Assembly: GCF_000411135.1 (NCBI RefSeq)
Contig: NZ_KE150263.1
Coordinates: forward strand, 620,594 to 684,593
Length of the DNA stretch: 64,000 nucleotides
Direction: 5' to 3'
Source of the DNA: Actinotignum schaalii FB123-CNA-2
Lineage (GTDB): Bacteria > Actinomycetota > Actinomycetes > Actinomycetales > Actinomycetaceae
In this document: piece by piece, positions 33,520 through 41,640 of the stretch
Position numbering within the stretch: position 1 is the stretch's first letter
Layout: the number at the start of each line of letters is the position of its first letter
The notes under the pieces: generated by a model
What the model saw: the letters and a program-made list of their open reading frames with translations, nothing else
What the model was told of the DNA's origin: nothing
The model's database searches: none
Made by a program: the position numbers and the translations under genes

Positions 33520-34254
33520 ATGAGTAACACTTTCCCCCAGGGGGCAGATATGCCCTCGGACCACTCCTTCAACGCGCCCGGCCCCGCCGGCACTCCCCTG
33601 CCCGGGGCTGCTGCAGGCACTCCCGCGGTACGCACCACTCCGCCGCTGGCGGCCCCGCTCGGCGTGCTGGCCGGTTCCATTATCGGTTTCATCGGCACGG
33701 CGCTGCACTTCTGGACCCTGCATATGAGTGCCGGCACCCAGTCGGAAGATTTCGGCGTCAAGCTATGGGAAGCCGATACGAAGTCGGTCGCTATTTTCAT
33801 CACCATCGGCCTGGCCCTGGGTGCTATCGGCGCATTCGTAGGGCTGGTGCGGCAGGCGCCCGCCGCGGTGCGCAAGACGTGGTCCTCGGGCGGCATTGTC
33901 GGCGCGGTTATTGTGGCGATTTACCTGGTTATTAATATCAAGCCTTCGGATGCGGATACCATCATTGCCTACGGGCAGTCCCAGGGCGTGGATGTGGATA
34001 TTGCTCCCGGCATTGGCTTCTATCTGCTCGCGGTGGCCGCCGTGCTCATGCTCGGTTTCGGTATCTGGCAAATCGCCAAAACTCCGGCCGCGGTAGCCAG
34101 TGCCCCGCAGCCCGGCCCGGTTCCCGGTGGCGAAGCGCCTTTTGCCGGCCAGGCCCCGCAGTTCCCACCGCAGAATTCACCACAATTCCCGCCGCAGAAT
34201 TCCCAGAACCCAACGCAACCGCGCGACAAGGACGAGCAAGAACCGCAAAACTAG
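33520..34254 (+). CDS. membrane protein of unknown function with Pro/Gln-rich tail
   Basis: 244 residues. The N-terminal Pro/Ala-rich segment is followed by four predicted membrane segments (about residues 45-62, 87-108, 124-142 and 162-185) and a C-terminal disordered tail with repeated FPPQN units. I do not recognise a family; several actinobacterial tetraspan proteins have this design. TACACT, 7 nt before the ATG, indicates a leaderless transcript. It converges with the HAD-family gene. Confidence 0.65.
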   Translation: MSNTFPQGADMPSDHSFNAPGPAGTPLPGAAAGTPAVRTTPPLAAPLGVLAGSIIGFIGTALHFWTLHMSAGTQSEDFGVKLWEADTKSVAIFITIGLALGAIGAFVGLVRQAPAAVRKTWSSGGIVGAVIVAIYLVINIKPSDADTIIAYGQSQGVDVDIAPGIGFYLLAVAAVLMLGFGIWQIAKTPAAVASAPQPGPVPGGEAPFAGQAPQFPPQNSPQFPPQNSQNPTQPRDKDEQEPQN

Positions 34255-34266
34255 CGGCTCTTACGG

Positions 34267-35115
34267 TTAAAGGCCCAGCTCGAAGAGGTCGTTCGCTACC
34301 GTGATCACGCCTTCCTCCGCGTTGGAAGGCGCCACGTAGCGAGCGGCCTCCACCACATCGGGCTGGGCATTCGCCATAGCGAAGCTGAAGTGCGCGTGCT
34401 CGAACATGGGGATGTCATTATTGAAATCCCCGAAGCACAGGGTCTGCGCCGGGCTGATGCCCAGGCTTGCCTGGAGGCCGGCCAGGCCGGTGCCTTTCGT
34501 GGCTGCGGCGGGATTGACATCCGTCCACAGCTCGCCGCTGCGCACCACATCCACCCCCGGCCCGAGCGTTTCCAGCAGCGGGATGACGCGCCGGAGCGGG
34601 TCAGCGAAACTGAGCACCCCAATTTTGTAAATCCCCTCGGTATGGGGCATGAGGTCGGGAACAATCGCATTGGCGTGGTAATAGGCGAGGGTTTCGTCAA
34701 GAAACGCGGTGTCACTGCGTTCGGCGTAGGCTTTCTCCCCGCAGAGCACCGTGCCCACATCCTCCCCCGCCGCGCTGAGCTCACGCACGATCTCCACCAC
34801 CCGTGCGCTGGTTTCCCGGGGCAGGGTGGTGATGGCCAGCGGTTCGCCGTCGCGGCGTACATTTGCCCCGTTCTCCGCAATAATTGGCATACCTTCCACG
34901 TGTGCGGAAAACATATCCGCCAGCGTCTGGTACTGGCGCCCGGAGGCCGGGCAGAAAATAATACCGCGTTCCCGCAGGCGCGCCACCAGCTCATTGCCAC
35001 GTTCCGGAAAGATTTTCCCGGGCAGGAGGAACGTGCCATCCATATCAACGACGACGAGTTTCACGCTGGCGGCGGCCTCGCGCAGGAGGCTCAGGTCGGT
35101 AGGCGCGGGCTGCAC
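34267..35115 (-). CDS. HAD-superfamily phosphatase, Cof subfamily
   Basis: 282 residues. Cof-type HAD hydrolases dephosphorylate sugar phosphates and similar small molecules. Motif I is VVVDMDGTFLLPGK near residue 21, motif II FCPASGRQ near 55, motif III includes the Lys in AAATKGTGLAGLQ near 210, and motif IV is CFGDFNNDIPMFE near 230. A large C2-type cap lies between motifs II and III. It begins 36 nt after the ribokinase gene on the same strand, which suggests cotranscription and a role in sugar phosphate turnover. The substrate is unknown. Confidence 0.9.
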   Translation of the reverse strand: MQPAPTDLSLLREAAASVKLVVVDMDGTFLLPGKIFPERGNELVARLRERGIIFCPASGRQYQTLADMFSAHVEGMPIIAENGANVRRDGEPLAITTLPRETSARVVEIVRELSAAGEDVGTVLCGEKAYAERSDTAFLDETLAYYHANAIVPDLMPHTEGIYKIGVLSFADPLRRVIPLLETLGPGVDVVRSGELWTDVNPAAATKGTGLAGLQASLGISPAQTLCFGDFNNDIPMFEHAHFSFAMANAQPDVVEAARYVAPSNAEEGVITVANDLFELGL

Positions 35116-35151
35116 GAAAAGCCTTTCTGCTAGTGCTACGTGGAGAGCGTT

Positions 35152-36135
35152 CTAGTTGTCGGAACCCGTGGCACCGGGAGTACCCGCGGCGCCCGTAGCA
35201 CCCGCACCGGCGGCGCTGCCTGCGCCAACACCGGCCAGAGCCACCACGTCCGCACGGCTAGCCGTATAGCCTTGCGCACCCGAAGCCCCGGTAGCGATCG
35301 CACCGAGGGCGGTGCCCCAGCGGGCCGCGGTGGCCAGGGATTCACCCACGGCCAGGGCGGCCGCGAAAGCACCCACAAAGGCATCGCCCGCACCGGTGGT
35401 ATCCACCACGTCCACGTGGTGAGCGGGCAGGGCGTCGGCCTTAACATCGGCATCGGGCAGGTAGGCGTCAATGTACTGGCAGCCGTGGCTGCCCAGGGTC
35501 ACCACGATGGACCCGCCGTAGCGCAGGTGGAGCTGCTGAGCACGATCAGTCACCTTGGTTCCGAGGATGGTATCCGCTTCGGTTTCGTTAACGATAAGAA
35601 CGTCCACGTTCTCCAGCAGGTGACCCACAGGAGCGGCCGGGGCGGCATTGAGCACCGTGGTAGCCCCGCGTTTCTTAGCTTCGCTCAGGGCTGCTGCCAC
35701 CGCGGGTTCGGGAATTTCCAGCTGGCAGACCACAATATCCCCGCTCTGCACCGCGGCTAGGCGCTCCACCACATTCTCCGGAGTATTCGCGGCGTTCGCG
35801 CCGGCCACCACCACGATGGCATTTTCCCCATCGGCATCGGATTGGATCATGGCCTGCCCGGTAGGTTCACTCACCCGCAGCACCGCATCCATATCAAGAT
35901 TTTCTTCCGCAGCGAGCTCAGCCGCAACGGCATCCCCCACAGCATCGCGCCCGAGAGCCGCCACCATAGTGACGGGGATTCCCATACGAGCCGCAGCAAC
36001 CGCCTGGTTAAGCCCCTTCCCTCCCAGCGCGGTGTGGGAGCTGAGCGCAGAAATTGTTTCTCCCGGCTCCACAAAATTCTCCACCTTGAGGAAGGTATCG
36101 GAATTCATGCTTCCAACAACGAAAATGCGTGCCAT
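35152..36135 (-). CDS. ribokinase-like PfkB-family carbohydrate kinase
   Basis: 327 residues. It phosphorylates a sugar, probably ribose. Visible features are the N-terminal GSMNSDTFLKVENFVEPGET, GGKGLNQAVAAARMG (PfkB signature 1), LIVNETEADTILG near residue 185, and DTTGAGDAFVGAFAAALA (signature 2) with the catalytic Asp near residue 248. The last ~35 residues are a Gly/Ala/Thr-rich tail not needed for the fold. No transporter or LacI-type regulator is nearby, so the exact sugar is uncertain. Confidence 0.92.
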   Translation of the reverse strand: MARIFVVGSMNSDTFLKVENFVEPGETISALSSHTALGGKGLNQAVAAARMGIPVTMVAALGRDAVGDAVAAELAAEENLDMDAVLRVSEPTGQAMIQSDADGENAIVVVAGANAANTPENVVERLAAVQSGDIVVCQLEIPEPAVAAALSEAKKRGATTVLNAAPAAPVGHLLENVDVLIVNETEADTILGTKVTDRAQQLHLRYGGSIVVTLGSHGCQYIDAYLPDADVKADALPAHHVDVVDTTGAGDAFVGAFAAALAVGESLATAARWGTALGAIATGASGAQGYTASRADVVALAGVGAGSAAGAGATGAAGTPGATGSDN

Positions 36136-36256
36136 GGATACACCCCGTTCTGTCTAGGCTCGTGCGCGGGCGACGGCGCCAATCGCGCGGCTCATTACCT
36201 CATATACTACCCGGAGCCGCTCCGTTTCCGGCGCGGATTTTATAGGTACGACGACG

Positions 36257-36279
36257 CGCGCGGCGCCTCGCGCCGCGCG
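36257..36279 (-). terminator. thrC hairpin terminator flanked by ACGACGACG
   Basis: A perfect 10-bp stem CGCGCGGCGC/GCGCCGCGCG (36257-36266 with 36270-36279) with a 3-nt loop lies just after the thrC stop. ACGACGACG (36248-36256) touches the stem, so the thrC transcript would read stem, then CGUCGUCGUACC. Confidence 0.75.
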
Positions 36280-36300
36280 GGGAACCCACCCGGCGGCCCG

Positions 36301-37779
36301 CTAAGCGCAATGCGTGGCGATATACTCGCGCACCGCTTCCGGATCGGCCGGGACCTCGGTGGAGCGCTGCGGGAGGGCCAGAAGCCCGGCAAGGCGTTCG
36401 TCCAGGTCAGCGGCCGCATCCCCCACCGCTTCGCGAACCGTATGGGCGAATTTCTCCGGGCGGGCGGTTTCCAAGGCGAGGACCGGGACCGTGCCGTCAC
36501 TCAGGCGGCGCGCCACCGTGACCGCATCAGCGGTATGCGGGTCAATAAGAATCCCGCTGGTGCGGTAGGTCCACTCAATAGCAGCCAGGCGGTCCGCATG
36601 GTGGGATGAGGAGGCCGCGAAGCCGAATTTCTCCCCGAATTCCGGAAGATACGTGTGCATATCCAGAGTTCCGGTGGCGTTCAGCTGCTCCCAGGCAGCC
36701 GGGAATTCCGCCCCCAGCACCTGGTAGATGAAACGCTCCACATTGGATGCCTTGGAAATATCCATGGAGGGGCTGGAGGTGGCGTATGTACGCTCGCGCG
36801 AGCGCGGGGTATAGCGCCCGGTGGTGAAGAATTCTTCCAGCACATTGTTTTCGTTGGTGGCCAGCAGTAGCCGGCGGATGGGAAGGCCCATGCAGCGGGC
36901 CAGGTGGCCGGCGTAAATATTGCCAAAATTACCGGAAGGGACACAGAAATCCACTCGGGTGGTGGCCGCGCCCACCCCGCCAGCAGCACCGGGAGCGGAA
37001 GGGGACGCCGCGCCAGCGGCGGCGTCGTCGTTCCCAACGCGCGCGGCAGCACCATCCGTGAAACGCAGCCACGCCCAGAAGTAGTACACAATTTGCGCGG
37101 CAATACGCCCAAAGTTGATAGAATTGACCGCGCCGATGCGGTAGCGCGTTTTGAAGTCAATATCGGAGCTGAGGGTTTTGACGATGTCTTGGCAGTCGTC
37201 GAAAACACCATCGACCACGAGATTGTGGATATTAGCATCCTGGAGGGAATACATCTGAGCGCGCTGCACCGCGGACATGCGCCCACGCGGAGAAAGCATC
37301 ACCACCTGCACACCCGGCTGGCCACGGAACGCGTATTCCGCCGAGGAACCCGTATCCCCCGACGTAGCGCCCAAAATGGTGAGTTCACGCCCGGTGGCAG
37401 CCAGCACATAGGGAATCGCCTGGCCTAGGAACTGCATAGCGAGATCCTTGAAAGCCATCGTGGGGCCTTCCGAAAGGCCGACCAACACGAGGGTGTCGTC
37501 CACGCGGCGCAGCGGCACCCCGCCCGGGAAGTTCTGCGGGCTATAGGCGACCGCGGTGAGACGCTCGAGATCCGCGGTGGGAATATCGGTGGCGTACAGG
37601 CCGATAATCGCCGCGGCTAGCTCCGGGTAGCTCAGGCCGCGCCACGCTTCGAGCTGGGCGGCATCCACGTGCGGGATACTTTCGGGTACCACCAGGCCGC
37701 CGTCCGGGGCCAGACCGTCCAGCAGAATATCGGTGAAAGAAGCCGGTTCCATCCCGGAACGGGTGGAGATGAACTGCAT
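36301..37779 (-). CDS. thrC: threonine synthase
   Basis: 492 residues, a long-form PLP enzyme that converts O-phosphohomoserine to threonine. The N-terminus MQFISTRSGMEPASFTDILL is typical; the PLP Lys is in TMAFKDLAMQFLG near residue 110; TSGDTGSSAEYAF near 145 binds phosphate; and CVPSGNFGNIYAGHLA follows near residue 268. Just before it is a low-complexity insert, GNDDAAAGAASPSAPGAAGG, absent from ordinary ThrC. Its coding DNA contains a hairpin/CGTCGTCGT element. AAAGG lies 6 nt before the chosen ATG; an upstream frame to 37905 is basic and unlikely. Confidence 0.95.
   Translation of the reverse strand: MQFISTRSGMEPASFTDILLDGLAPDGGLVVPESIPHVDAAQLEAWRGLSYPELAAAIIGLYATDIPTADLERLTAVAYSPQNFPGGVPLRRVDDTLVLVGLSEGPTMAFKDLAMQFLGQAIPYVLAATGRELTILGATSGDTGSSAEYAFRGQPGVQVVMLSPRGRMSAVQRAQMYSLQDANIHNLVVDGVFDDCQDIVKTLSSDIDFKTRYRIGAVNSINFGRIAAQIVYYFWAWLRFTDGAAARVGNDDAAAGAASPSAPGAAGGVGAATTRVDFCVPSGNFGNIYAGHLARCMGLPIRRLLLATNENNVLEEFFTTGRYTPRSRERTYATSSPSMDISKASNVERFIYQVLGAEFPAAWEQLNATGTLDMHTYLPEFGEKFGFAASSSHHADRLAAIEWTYRTSGILIDPHTADAVTVARRLSDGTVPVLALETARPEKFAHTVREAVGDAAADLDERLAGLLALPQRSTEVPADPEAVREYIATHCA
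37006..37031 (+). repeat. hairpin plus CGTCGTCGT element inside thrC
   Basis: CGCCGC/GCGGCG (37006-37021, 4-nt loop) followed by CGTCGTCGT (37023-37031) and TCCC, antisense to thrC. It falls exactly in the DNA encoding the unusual GNDDAAAGAASPSAP insert. Confidence 0.55.
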
Positions 37780-37956
37780 GCTCGCCTTTCGCTGAGGGTG
37801 GGTGCGGGAAAAGAGCGCCGCTCTCCCATCATAGTGGCTCCCCGCCGCTGGCAATACCGGTAGCCAAGCGCGAACGGCCCGGCGCATACGGGCCGCGGTG
37901 CACACGGCCCGCGGCGCGCAGGGGCCACGCGCCTAGGGGCCACGCGCGCAGGGCTC

Positions 37957-37972
37957 TTCACATTCTCTTCAC
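37957..37972 (+). promoter_or_regulatory. TTCAC-N6-TTCAC direct repeat upstream of the ABC trio
   Basis: Two TTCAC half-sites with 11-bp spacing lie about 85 nt before the first permease gene, as expected for an OmpR-type regulator. The regulator is not in the window. The flanking DNA also has a short duplication of AGGGGCCACGCGC. Confidence 0.35.
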
Positions 37973-38055
37973 GAAGCCTCCAGGAAGTCTCCAGTAAGCT
38001 GAGAAACGCTAGTGCCTATCAGAAATTTTCCCGAAGACGTGAAAGGTACCCGGTA

Positions 38056-39420
38056 GTGACCTTAGCTGGACGCGCGTGGCGTTACGTCACGCGAAAACAT
38101 ATCCGTACCCTCCTTCTTTTCATCATCATCACGGCCGTGGTCACCGTGCTGGTTTCGGCCGGGGCGGTGAAAACGGCATCGGCAGCGGCGGGCCGCGACG
38201 CGGAACGCACCCTGGGATCCGGTTTCGTGCTGGAGAACTCCCCCTATAATTCCGGCACCCCGCGCGGGGGCGGGACGGTCAAACCCGCGGACGTGGAGCG
38301 GATCGCGGCGCTGCCCGGGGTGGATCGTTTCACCGCGCGCCAGGATGTGACCGCGGATCTTGTGAACGCCAAGGTGGCCCGGCTGGACCGGCAGGAATAC
38401 GATGCCAAGCGCGAGGCGCAGCTGGGCAATGCGGTGAGCGTGCGCGGGGTGAGTGCCAGCGCGGATGAAACGAATATTCGCAGCGGCACCCTCGAGCTGG
38501 TGGCCGGGCGGCATATCACCCGCGAGGATAAAAATAAGGCAATTATTCACGAGGATTTAGCGCGGCTCAACGGGCTGACCGTCGGCTCGAAACTCACCCT
38601 GCGCGGTAATCCTTATGATTACGACAATACAAAGAAATCCACGGCGGAAGTGACCGTGGAGATTGTGGGGTTGGTGCGCGGGGATAATCCGCAGCCGGCC
38701 GCGCGCCGCCTCGAACTTTTCGCCAACGCGGTTTACACCGACCTTGCCACCACCCGGGCACTGTATGCCTACACCCCGGAGACGGAAATTTACCAGGACA
38801 CCACCTTCTTCGTGACCGAGGGCGCCGATAGCGAAACGGTGATGAACGAGGCCCGCGGCCTTCCGATCGATTGGCGCAATTACCAGCTCACCCGCACCTC
38901 TCAGCTGCTCACCGGTATTACCGGAGCGGTGGCCGGGGTTCAGAGCGTCATGACCGGCGCAATTATTACGACGGCGCTGCTCGCCCTCGCGCTCCTCAGC
39001 CTGGTCCTAGTGCTCTGGCTGCGCGAACGCCGCCGCGAAACCGGGGTGCTCCTCGCTATCGGCACCTCGAAACTGAAGATTCTGGGCCAGTACCTGGTGG
39101 AGCTGCTCTTTATTAGTATCCCGGCGGCGGCAGCCGGGGTCGCCCTCAGTACCGTGGTCGCTCAGCGGGTCGGGACAAGCGTGCTGGCTTCGGTGAAGAA
39201 GTCCGGAATGGAGGAGCTCACCTCGCAGGCCCCGCTGGGTGGCGGGGTGGATGTCACCACGGCCACGCGCACTTTGGATGATCTTACGGTCCAGTTGAGT
39301 GCGGGTACGACGACGCTTGCCCTGGCCCTCACCCTTGCCGTGCTTATCGGGGCAACTGTGCTGGCGGCCCTTCCCATGCTGCGCACCTCCCCGCGCAAGC
39401 TGCTGGTGAGTGCGGCATGA
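38056..39420 (+). CDS. FtsX-like ABC permease 1 (MacB type)
   Basis: 454 residues: one membrane segment near residues 17-37, a large extracytoplasmic domain (about 40-300), then three C-terminal segments, the FtsX/MacB plan. LWLRERRRETGVLLAIGTSK near residue 322 is the conserved cytoplasmic loop contacting the ATPase. The GTG start has AAAGG 9 nt upstream. The stop overlaps the next permease start (ATGA), and the ATPase follows, forming a three-gene exporter operon of the kind used against antimicrobial peptides or for lipid or peptide export. The substrate is unknown. Confidence 0.9.
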   Translation: MTLAGRAWRYVTRKHIRTLLLFIIITAVVTVLVSAGAVKTASAAAGRDAERTLGSGFVLENSPYNSGTPRGGGTVKPADVERIAALPGVDRFTARQDVTADLVNAKVARLDRQEYDAKREAQLGNAVSVRGVSASADETNIRSGTLELVAGRHITREDKNKAIIHEDLARLNGLTVGSKLTLRGNPYDYDNTKKSTAEVTVEIVGLVRGDNPQPAARRLELFANAVYTDLATTRALYAYTPETEIYQDTTFFVTEGADSETVMNEARGLPIDWRNYQLTRTSQLLTGITGAVAGVQSVMTGAIITTALLALALLSLVLVLWLRERRRETGVLLAIGTSKLKILGQYLVELLFISIPAAAAGVALSTVVAQRVGTSVLASVKKSGMEELTSQAPLGGGVDVTTATRTLDDLTVQLSAGTTTLALALTLAVLIGATVLAALPMLRTSPRKLLVSAA

Positions 39421-40868
39421 GCGAGGTACCTCCCGAAAGCGGCCGGGTGGGCAGCCAGGCGGGCGGCCACGTGCCGCAAAGCTCCCAGCTCCCCGCACCC
39501 ATGAGCGCGGGGAGGCGTGCCGGGCTCGCGCTACGGCGCCGCCCGGTTCGCAACGGCCTACTTTTCGTGGTCATCACCCTGATTTTCACGGCTTTGGTGG
39601 CCCAGGCCGGGGTACGCGGGGCCATGGGCCAGCTGCGCACCGCTATTGATGCCCAGGTGGGAGCCGGTTTCGTTGCGAGTGCACCGGCCGGTTCCCCCAG
39701 TGATGCGGATGGCGCGGCTGCCGGAGTACCGGAGAGCGCGCCGGGCGATACGCCGGGCGATGCACCGGGCGATGCACCGAGCAATGCGGTCCCCAGCGAT
39801 AGCCCCAACACCAACCCCGGCGATAATCCGCTGACACAAGCCGCGCCCACTCTGAGTCCGGACCAGGCCAGCCAGCTCGCGGCGCTGCCAGGGGTGACAA
39901 GCACTGCCACCGAGCAAGATATTTTGGCCATTCCGGTTGGAGCCCGAGCCGTGGCCACCGCGGGTGGGGTGCAGTTGGATGCCGGCGTCATGGGCGCGGT
40001 GACGGTGACCGCGAGCTCGGATCCGGCGCGGTTCCCGGCTTTCGCGGCCAAGCTCTACCGGCTCGCGTCCGGAAAGATGAACAACGGCGCGGAACCGGGC
40101 GCCCTCATCCACCGTGATTTCGCGGAAGCTAATGGCTTGCGGCTTGGCGATGATTTGCGGCTGCGCGGCCCGGCCGGCGAGGTCACCCGTACCGTCACCG
40201 GCATTTTCGACGGCACCACCCCGAATCCCTCCGGGTTGCCGGCAAGCGCAGCCGCGAATCGTATCCTCGTGGATAGCGCGGCGGGCGGCGAGCTCAGCGG
40301 GGATGCGGGCGCCACCCGAGTGCGGTGTTTCACCGCGAGCGCGAGCGAATTACCCGCGAGCTTGGCCGCGGCCCGCACCGCGCTTCCCGATCTCACTTAC
40401 GAGCACAATGCCGCGAGTTTCACCGGGGTGCTGCGCGCGGTGGATAGCGTGGAAGGACTGTTGAGTGCGCTGCTCAGCGGTGCGTGCGCGGCCGGAGTGG
40501 TGATTGCCGCAGCGGTGTTGGCTCTCTGGGTGCGTGGGCGTATGCGGGAAATTGGGGTCTTGCTTTCGCTCGGGCAGCGGCGCCGGGCGATTGCCGGCGG
40601 TTTCGCGCTTGAGTTGGGCGCGCTGGCACTGGCTGGCGGCGTCGTCGCTATTCTTGCGGGGCGCCAGCTCACCGCGCTGGTGGGGCGGGCCGTTGTGGAC
40701 GGCGCGGCACCGGGCGCGCTGGCCGGGTTACCTCCGGTGGCGGTGAGCGGCACGGATATTGCGTGGGCGTTGGGTATCGGCGCCGGGATTCTTGCCGTGG
40801 CGCTGGCGATTGCGCTGTTTCCGATTTTGCGCCGGTCTCCCCGGCAGATTCTTTCGTCACTGAGTTAG
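39417..40868 (+). CDS. FtsX-like ABC permease 2 (MacB type)
   Basis: 483 residues with the same plan as the preceding permease: a membrane segment near residues 45-65, an extracytoplasmic domain with a long Pro/Asp/Gly/Ser repeat region (about residues 90-145, including GDTPGDAPGDAPSN), and three C-terminal segments with the loop LWVRGRMREIGVLLSLGQRR. It starts 4 nt inside the previous gene. The two permeases probably form a heterodimer. Confidence 0.88.
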   Translation: MSEVPPESGRVGSQAGGHVPQSSQLPAPMSAGRRAGLALRRRPVRNGLLFVVITLIFTALVAQAGVRGAMGQLRTAIDAQVGAGFVASAPAGSPSDADGAAAGVPESAPGDTPGDAPGDAPSNAVPSDSPNTNPGDNPLTQAAPTLSPDQASQLAALPGVTSTATEQDILAIPVGARAVATAGGVQLDAGVMGAVTVTASSDPARFPAFAAKLYRLASGKMNNGAEPGALIHRDFAEANGLRLGDDLRLRGPAGEVTRTVTGIFDGTTPNPSGLPASAAANRILVDSAAGGELSGDAGATRVRCFTASASELPASLAAARTALPDLTYEHNAASFTGVLRAVDSVEGLLSALLSGACAAGVVIAAAVLALWVRGRMREIGVLLSLGQRRRAIAGGFALELGALALAGGVVAILAGRQLTALVGRAVVDGAAPGALAGLPPVAVSGTDIAWALGIGAGILAVALAIALFPILRRSPRQILSSLS

Positions 40869-40877
40869 GAAAAGATT

Positions 40878-41525
40878 ATGAATGTTATGGAACTTGATCA
40901 CGTGAGTTATAGCTACCCGGGTAGCGGCGCGAAGGTGCTGACCGATGTGTGCGCGGGTTTCGAGCCGGGTACAGTTACGGCGCTGCTGGGCGCTTCGGGT
41001 GCCGGGAAATCGACACTGTTGAGTTTGCTCGCGGGTTTGGATACCCCCACGAAGGGCGCGGTGCTTTTTGAGGGTGTAGATATTGCGACGACGGGCTACG
41101 CCCATCACCGCCGTGCCCATATTTCGCTGGTGTTCCAGAATTACAATCTCATTGATTACTTGACGCCACTGGAAAATGTACGGTTGGTGGATCGGCGAGC
41201 GGATAGTTCCGTGCTGCTGGAGCTGGGGTTGAGTGAGGATGAGATTCACCGTAATGTGCTGCGGCTTTCTGGCGGGCAGCAGCAGCGGGTGGCGATTGCG
41301 CGGGCGCTGGCATCCCCGGCGCCGGTGATTCTCGCGGACGAGCCGACGGGGAACCTTGATGAGGATACCGCGCGCGGCGTGGTCCAGATTTTGCACGACG
41401 CCGCACATCTGCATGGCAAGTGCGTCATTCTTGTCACGCACTCCGCGGATATTGCCCGGGGCGCGGATCGCGTTCTCACGCTCTCCCACCGGCGCCTCAC
41501 CGAGCAGCGGGCGGGAGCGCGTTAG
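40878..41525 (+). CDS. ABC transporter ATP-binding protein (MacB/LolD type)
   Basis: 215 residues, the ATPase for the two FtsX-like permeases. Walker [10 protein letters not shown] near residue 38, Q-loop [19 protein letters not shown] near 80, signature [15 protein letters not shown] near 130, Walker [15 protein letters not shown] near 150, and H-loop VTHS. AGGAAAAG lies upstream of the ATG, 9 nt after the second permease. The operon ends at the hairpin 41581-41612. Confidence 0.93.
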   Translation: MNVMELDHVSYSYPGSGAKVLTDVCAGFEPGTVTALLGASGAGKSTLLSLLAGLDTPTKGAVLFEGVDIATTGYAHHRRAHISLVFQNYNLIDYLTPLENVRLVDRRADSSVLLELGLSEDEIHRNVLRLSGGQQQRVAIARALASPAPVILADEPTGNLDEDTARGVVQILHDAAHLHGKCVILVTHSADIARGADRVLTLSHRRLTEQRAGAR

Positions 41526-41580
41526 CCACTGCGCTGTACTTCACCTGCGTGAGGATACACGGGCATCGCGCTTGCAACGC

Positions 41581-41612
41581 GAGCGGGGGTCGAAAGTTAT
41601 CGGCCCCCGCTC
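41581..41612. terminator. hairpin terminator between the ABC trio and the LPXTG gene
   Basis: A 12-bp stem GAGCGGGGGTCG/CGGCCCCCGCTC (one wobble pair) with an 8-nt loop between convergent genes. Confidence 0.85.
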
Positions 41613-41640
41613 ACTCTAATTATTTCGCCTCCAACAAACC

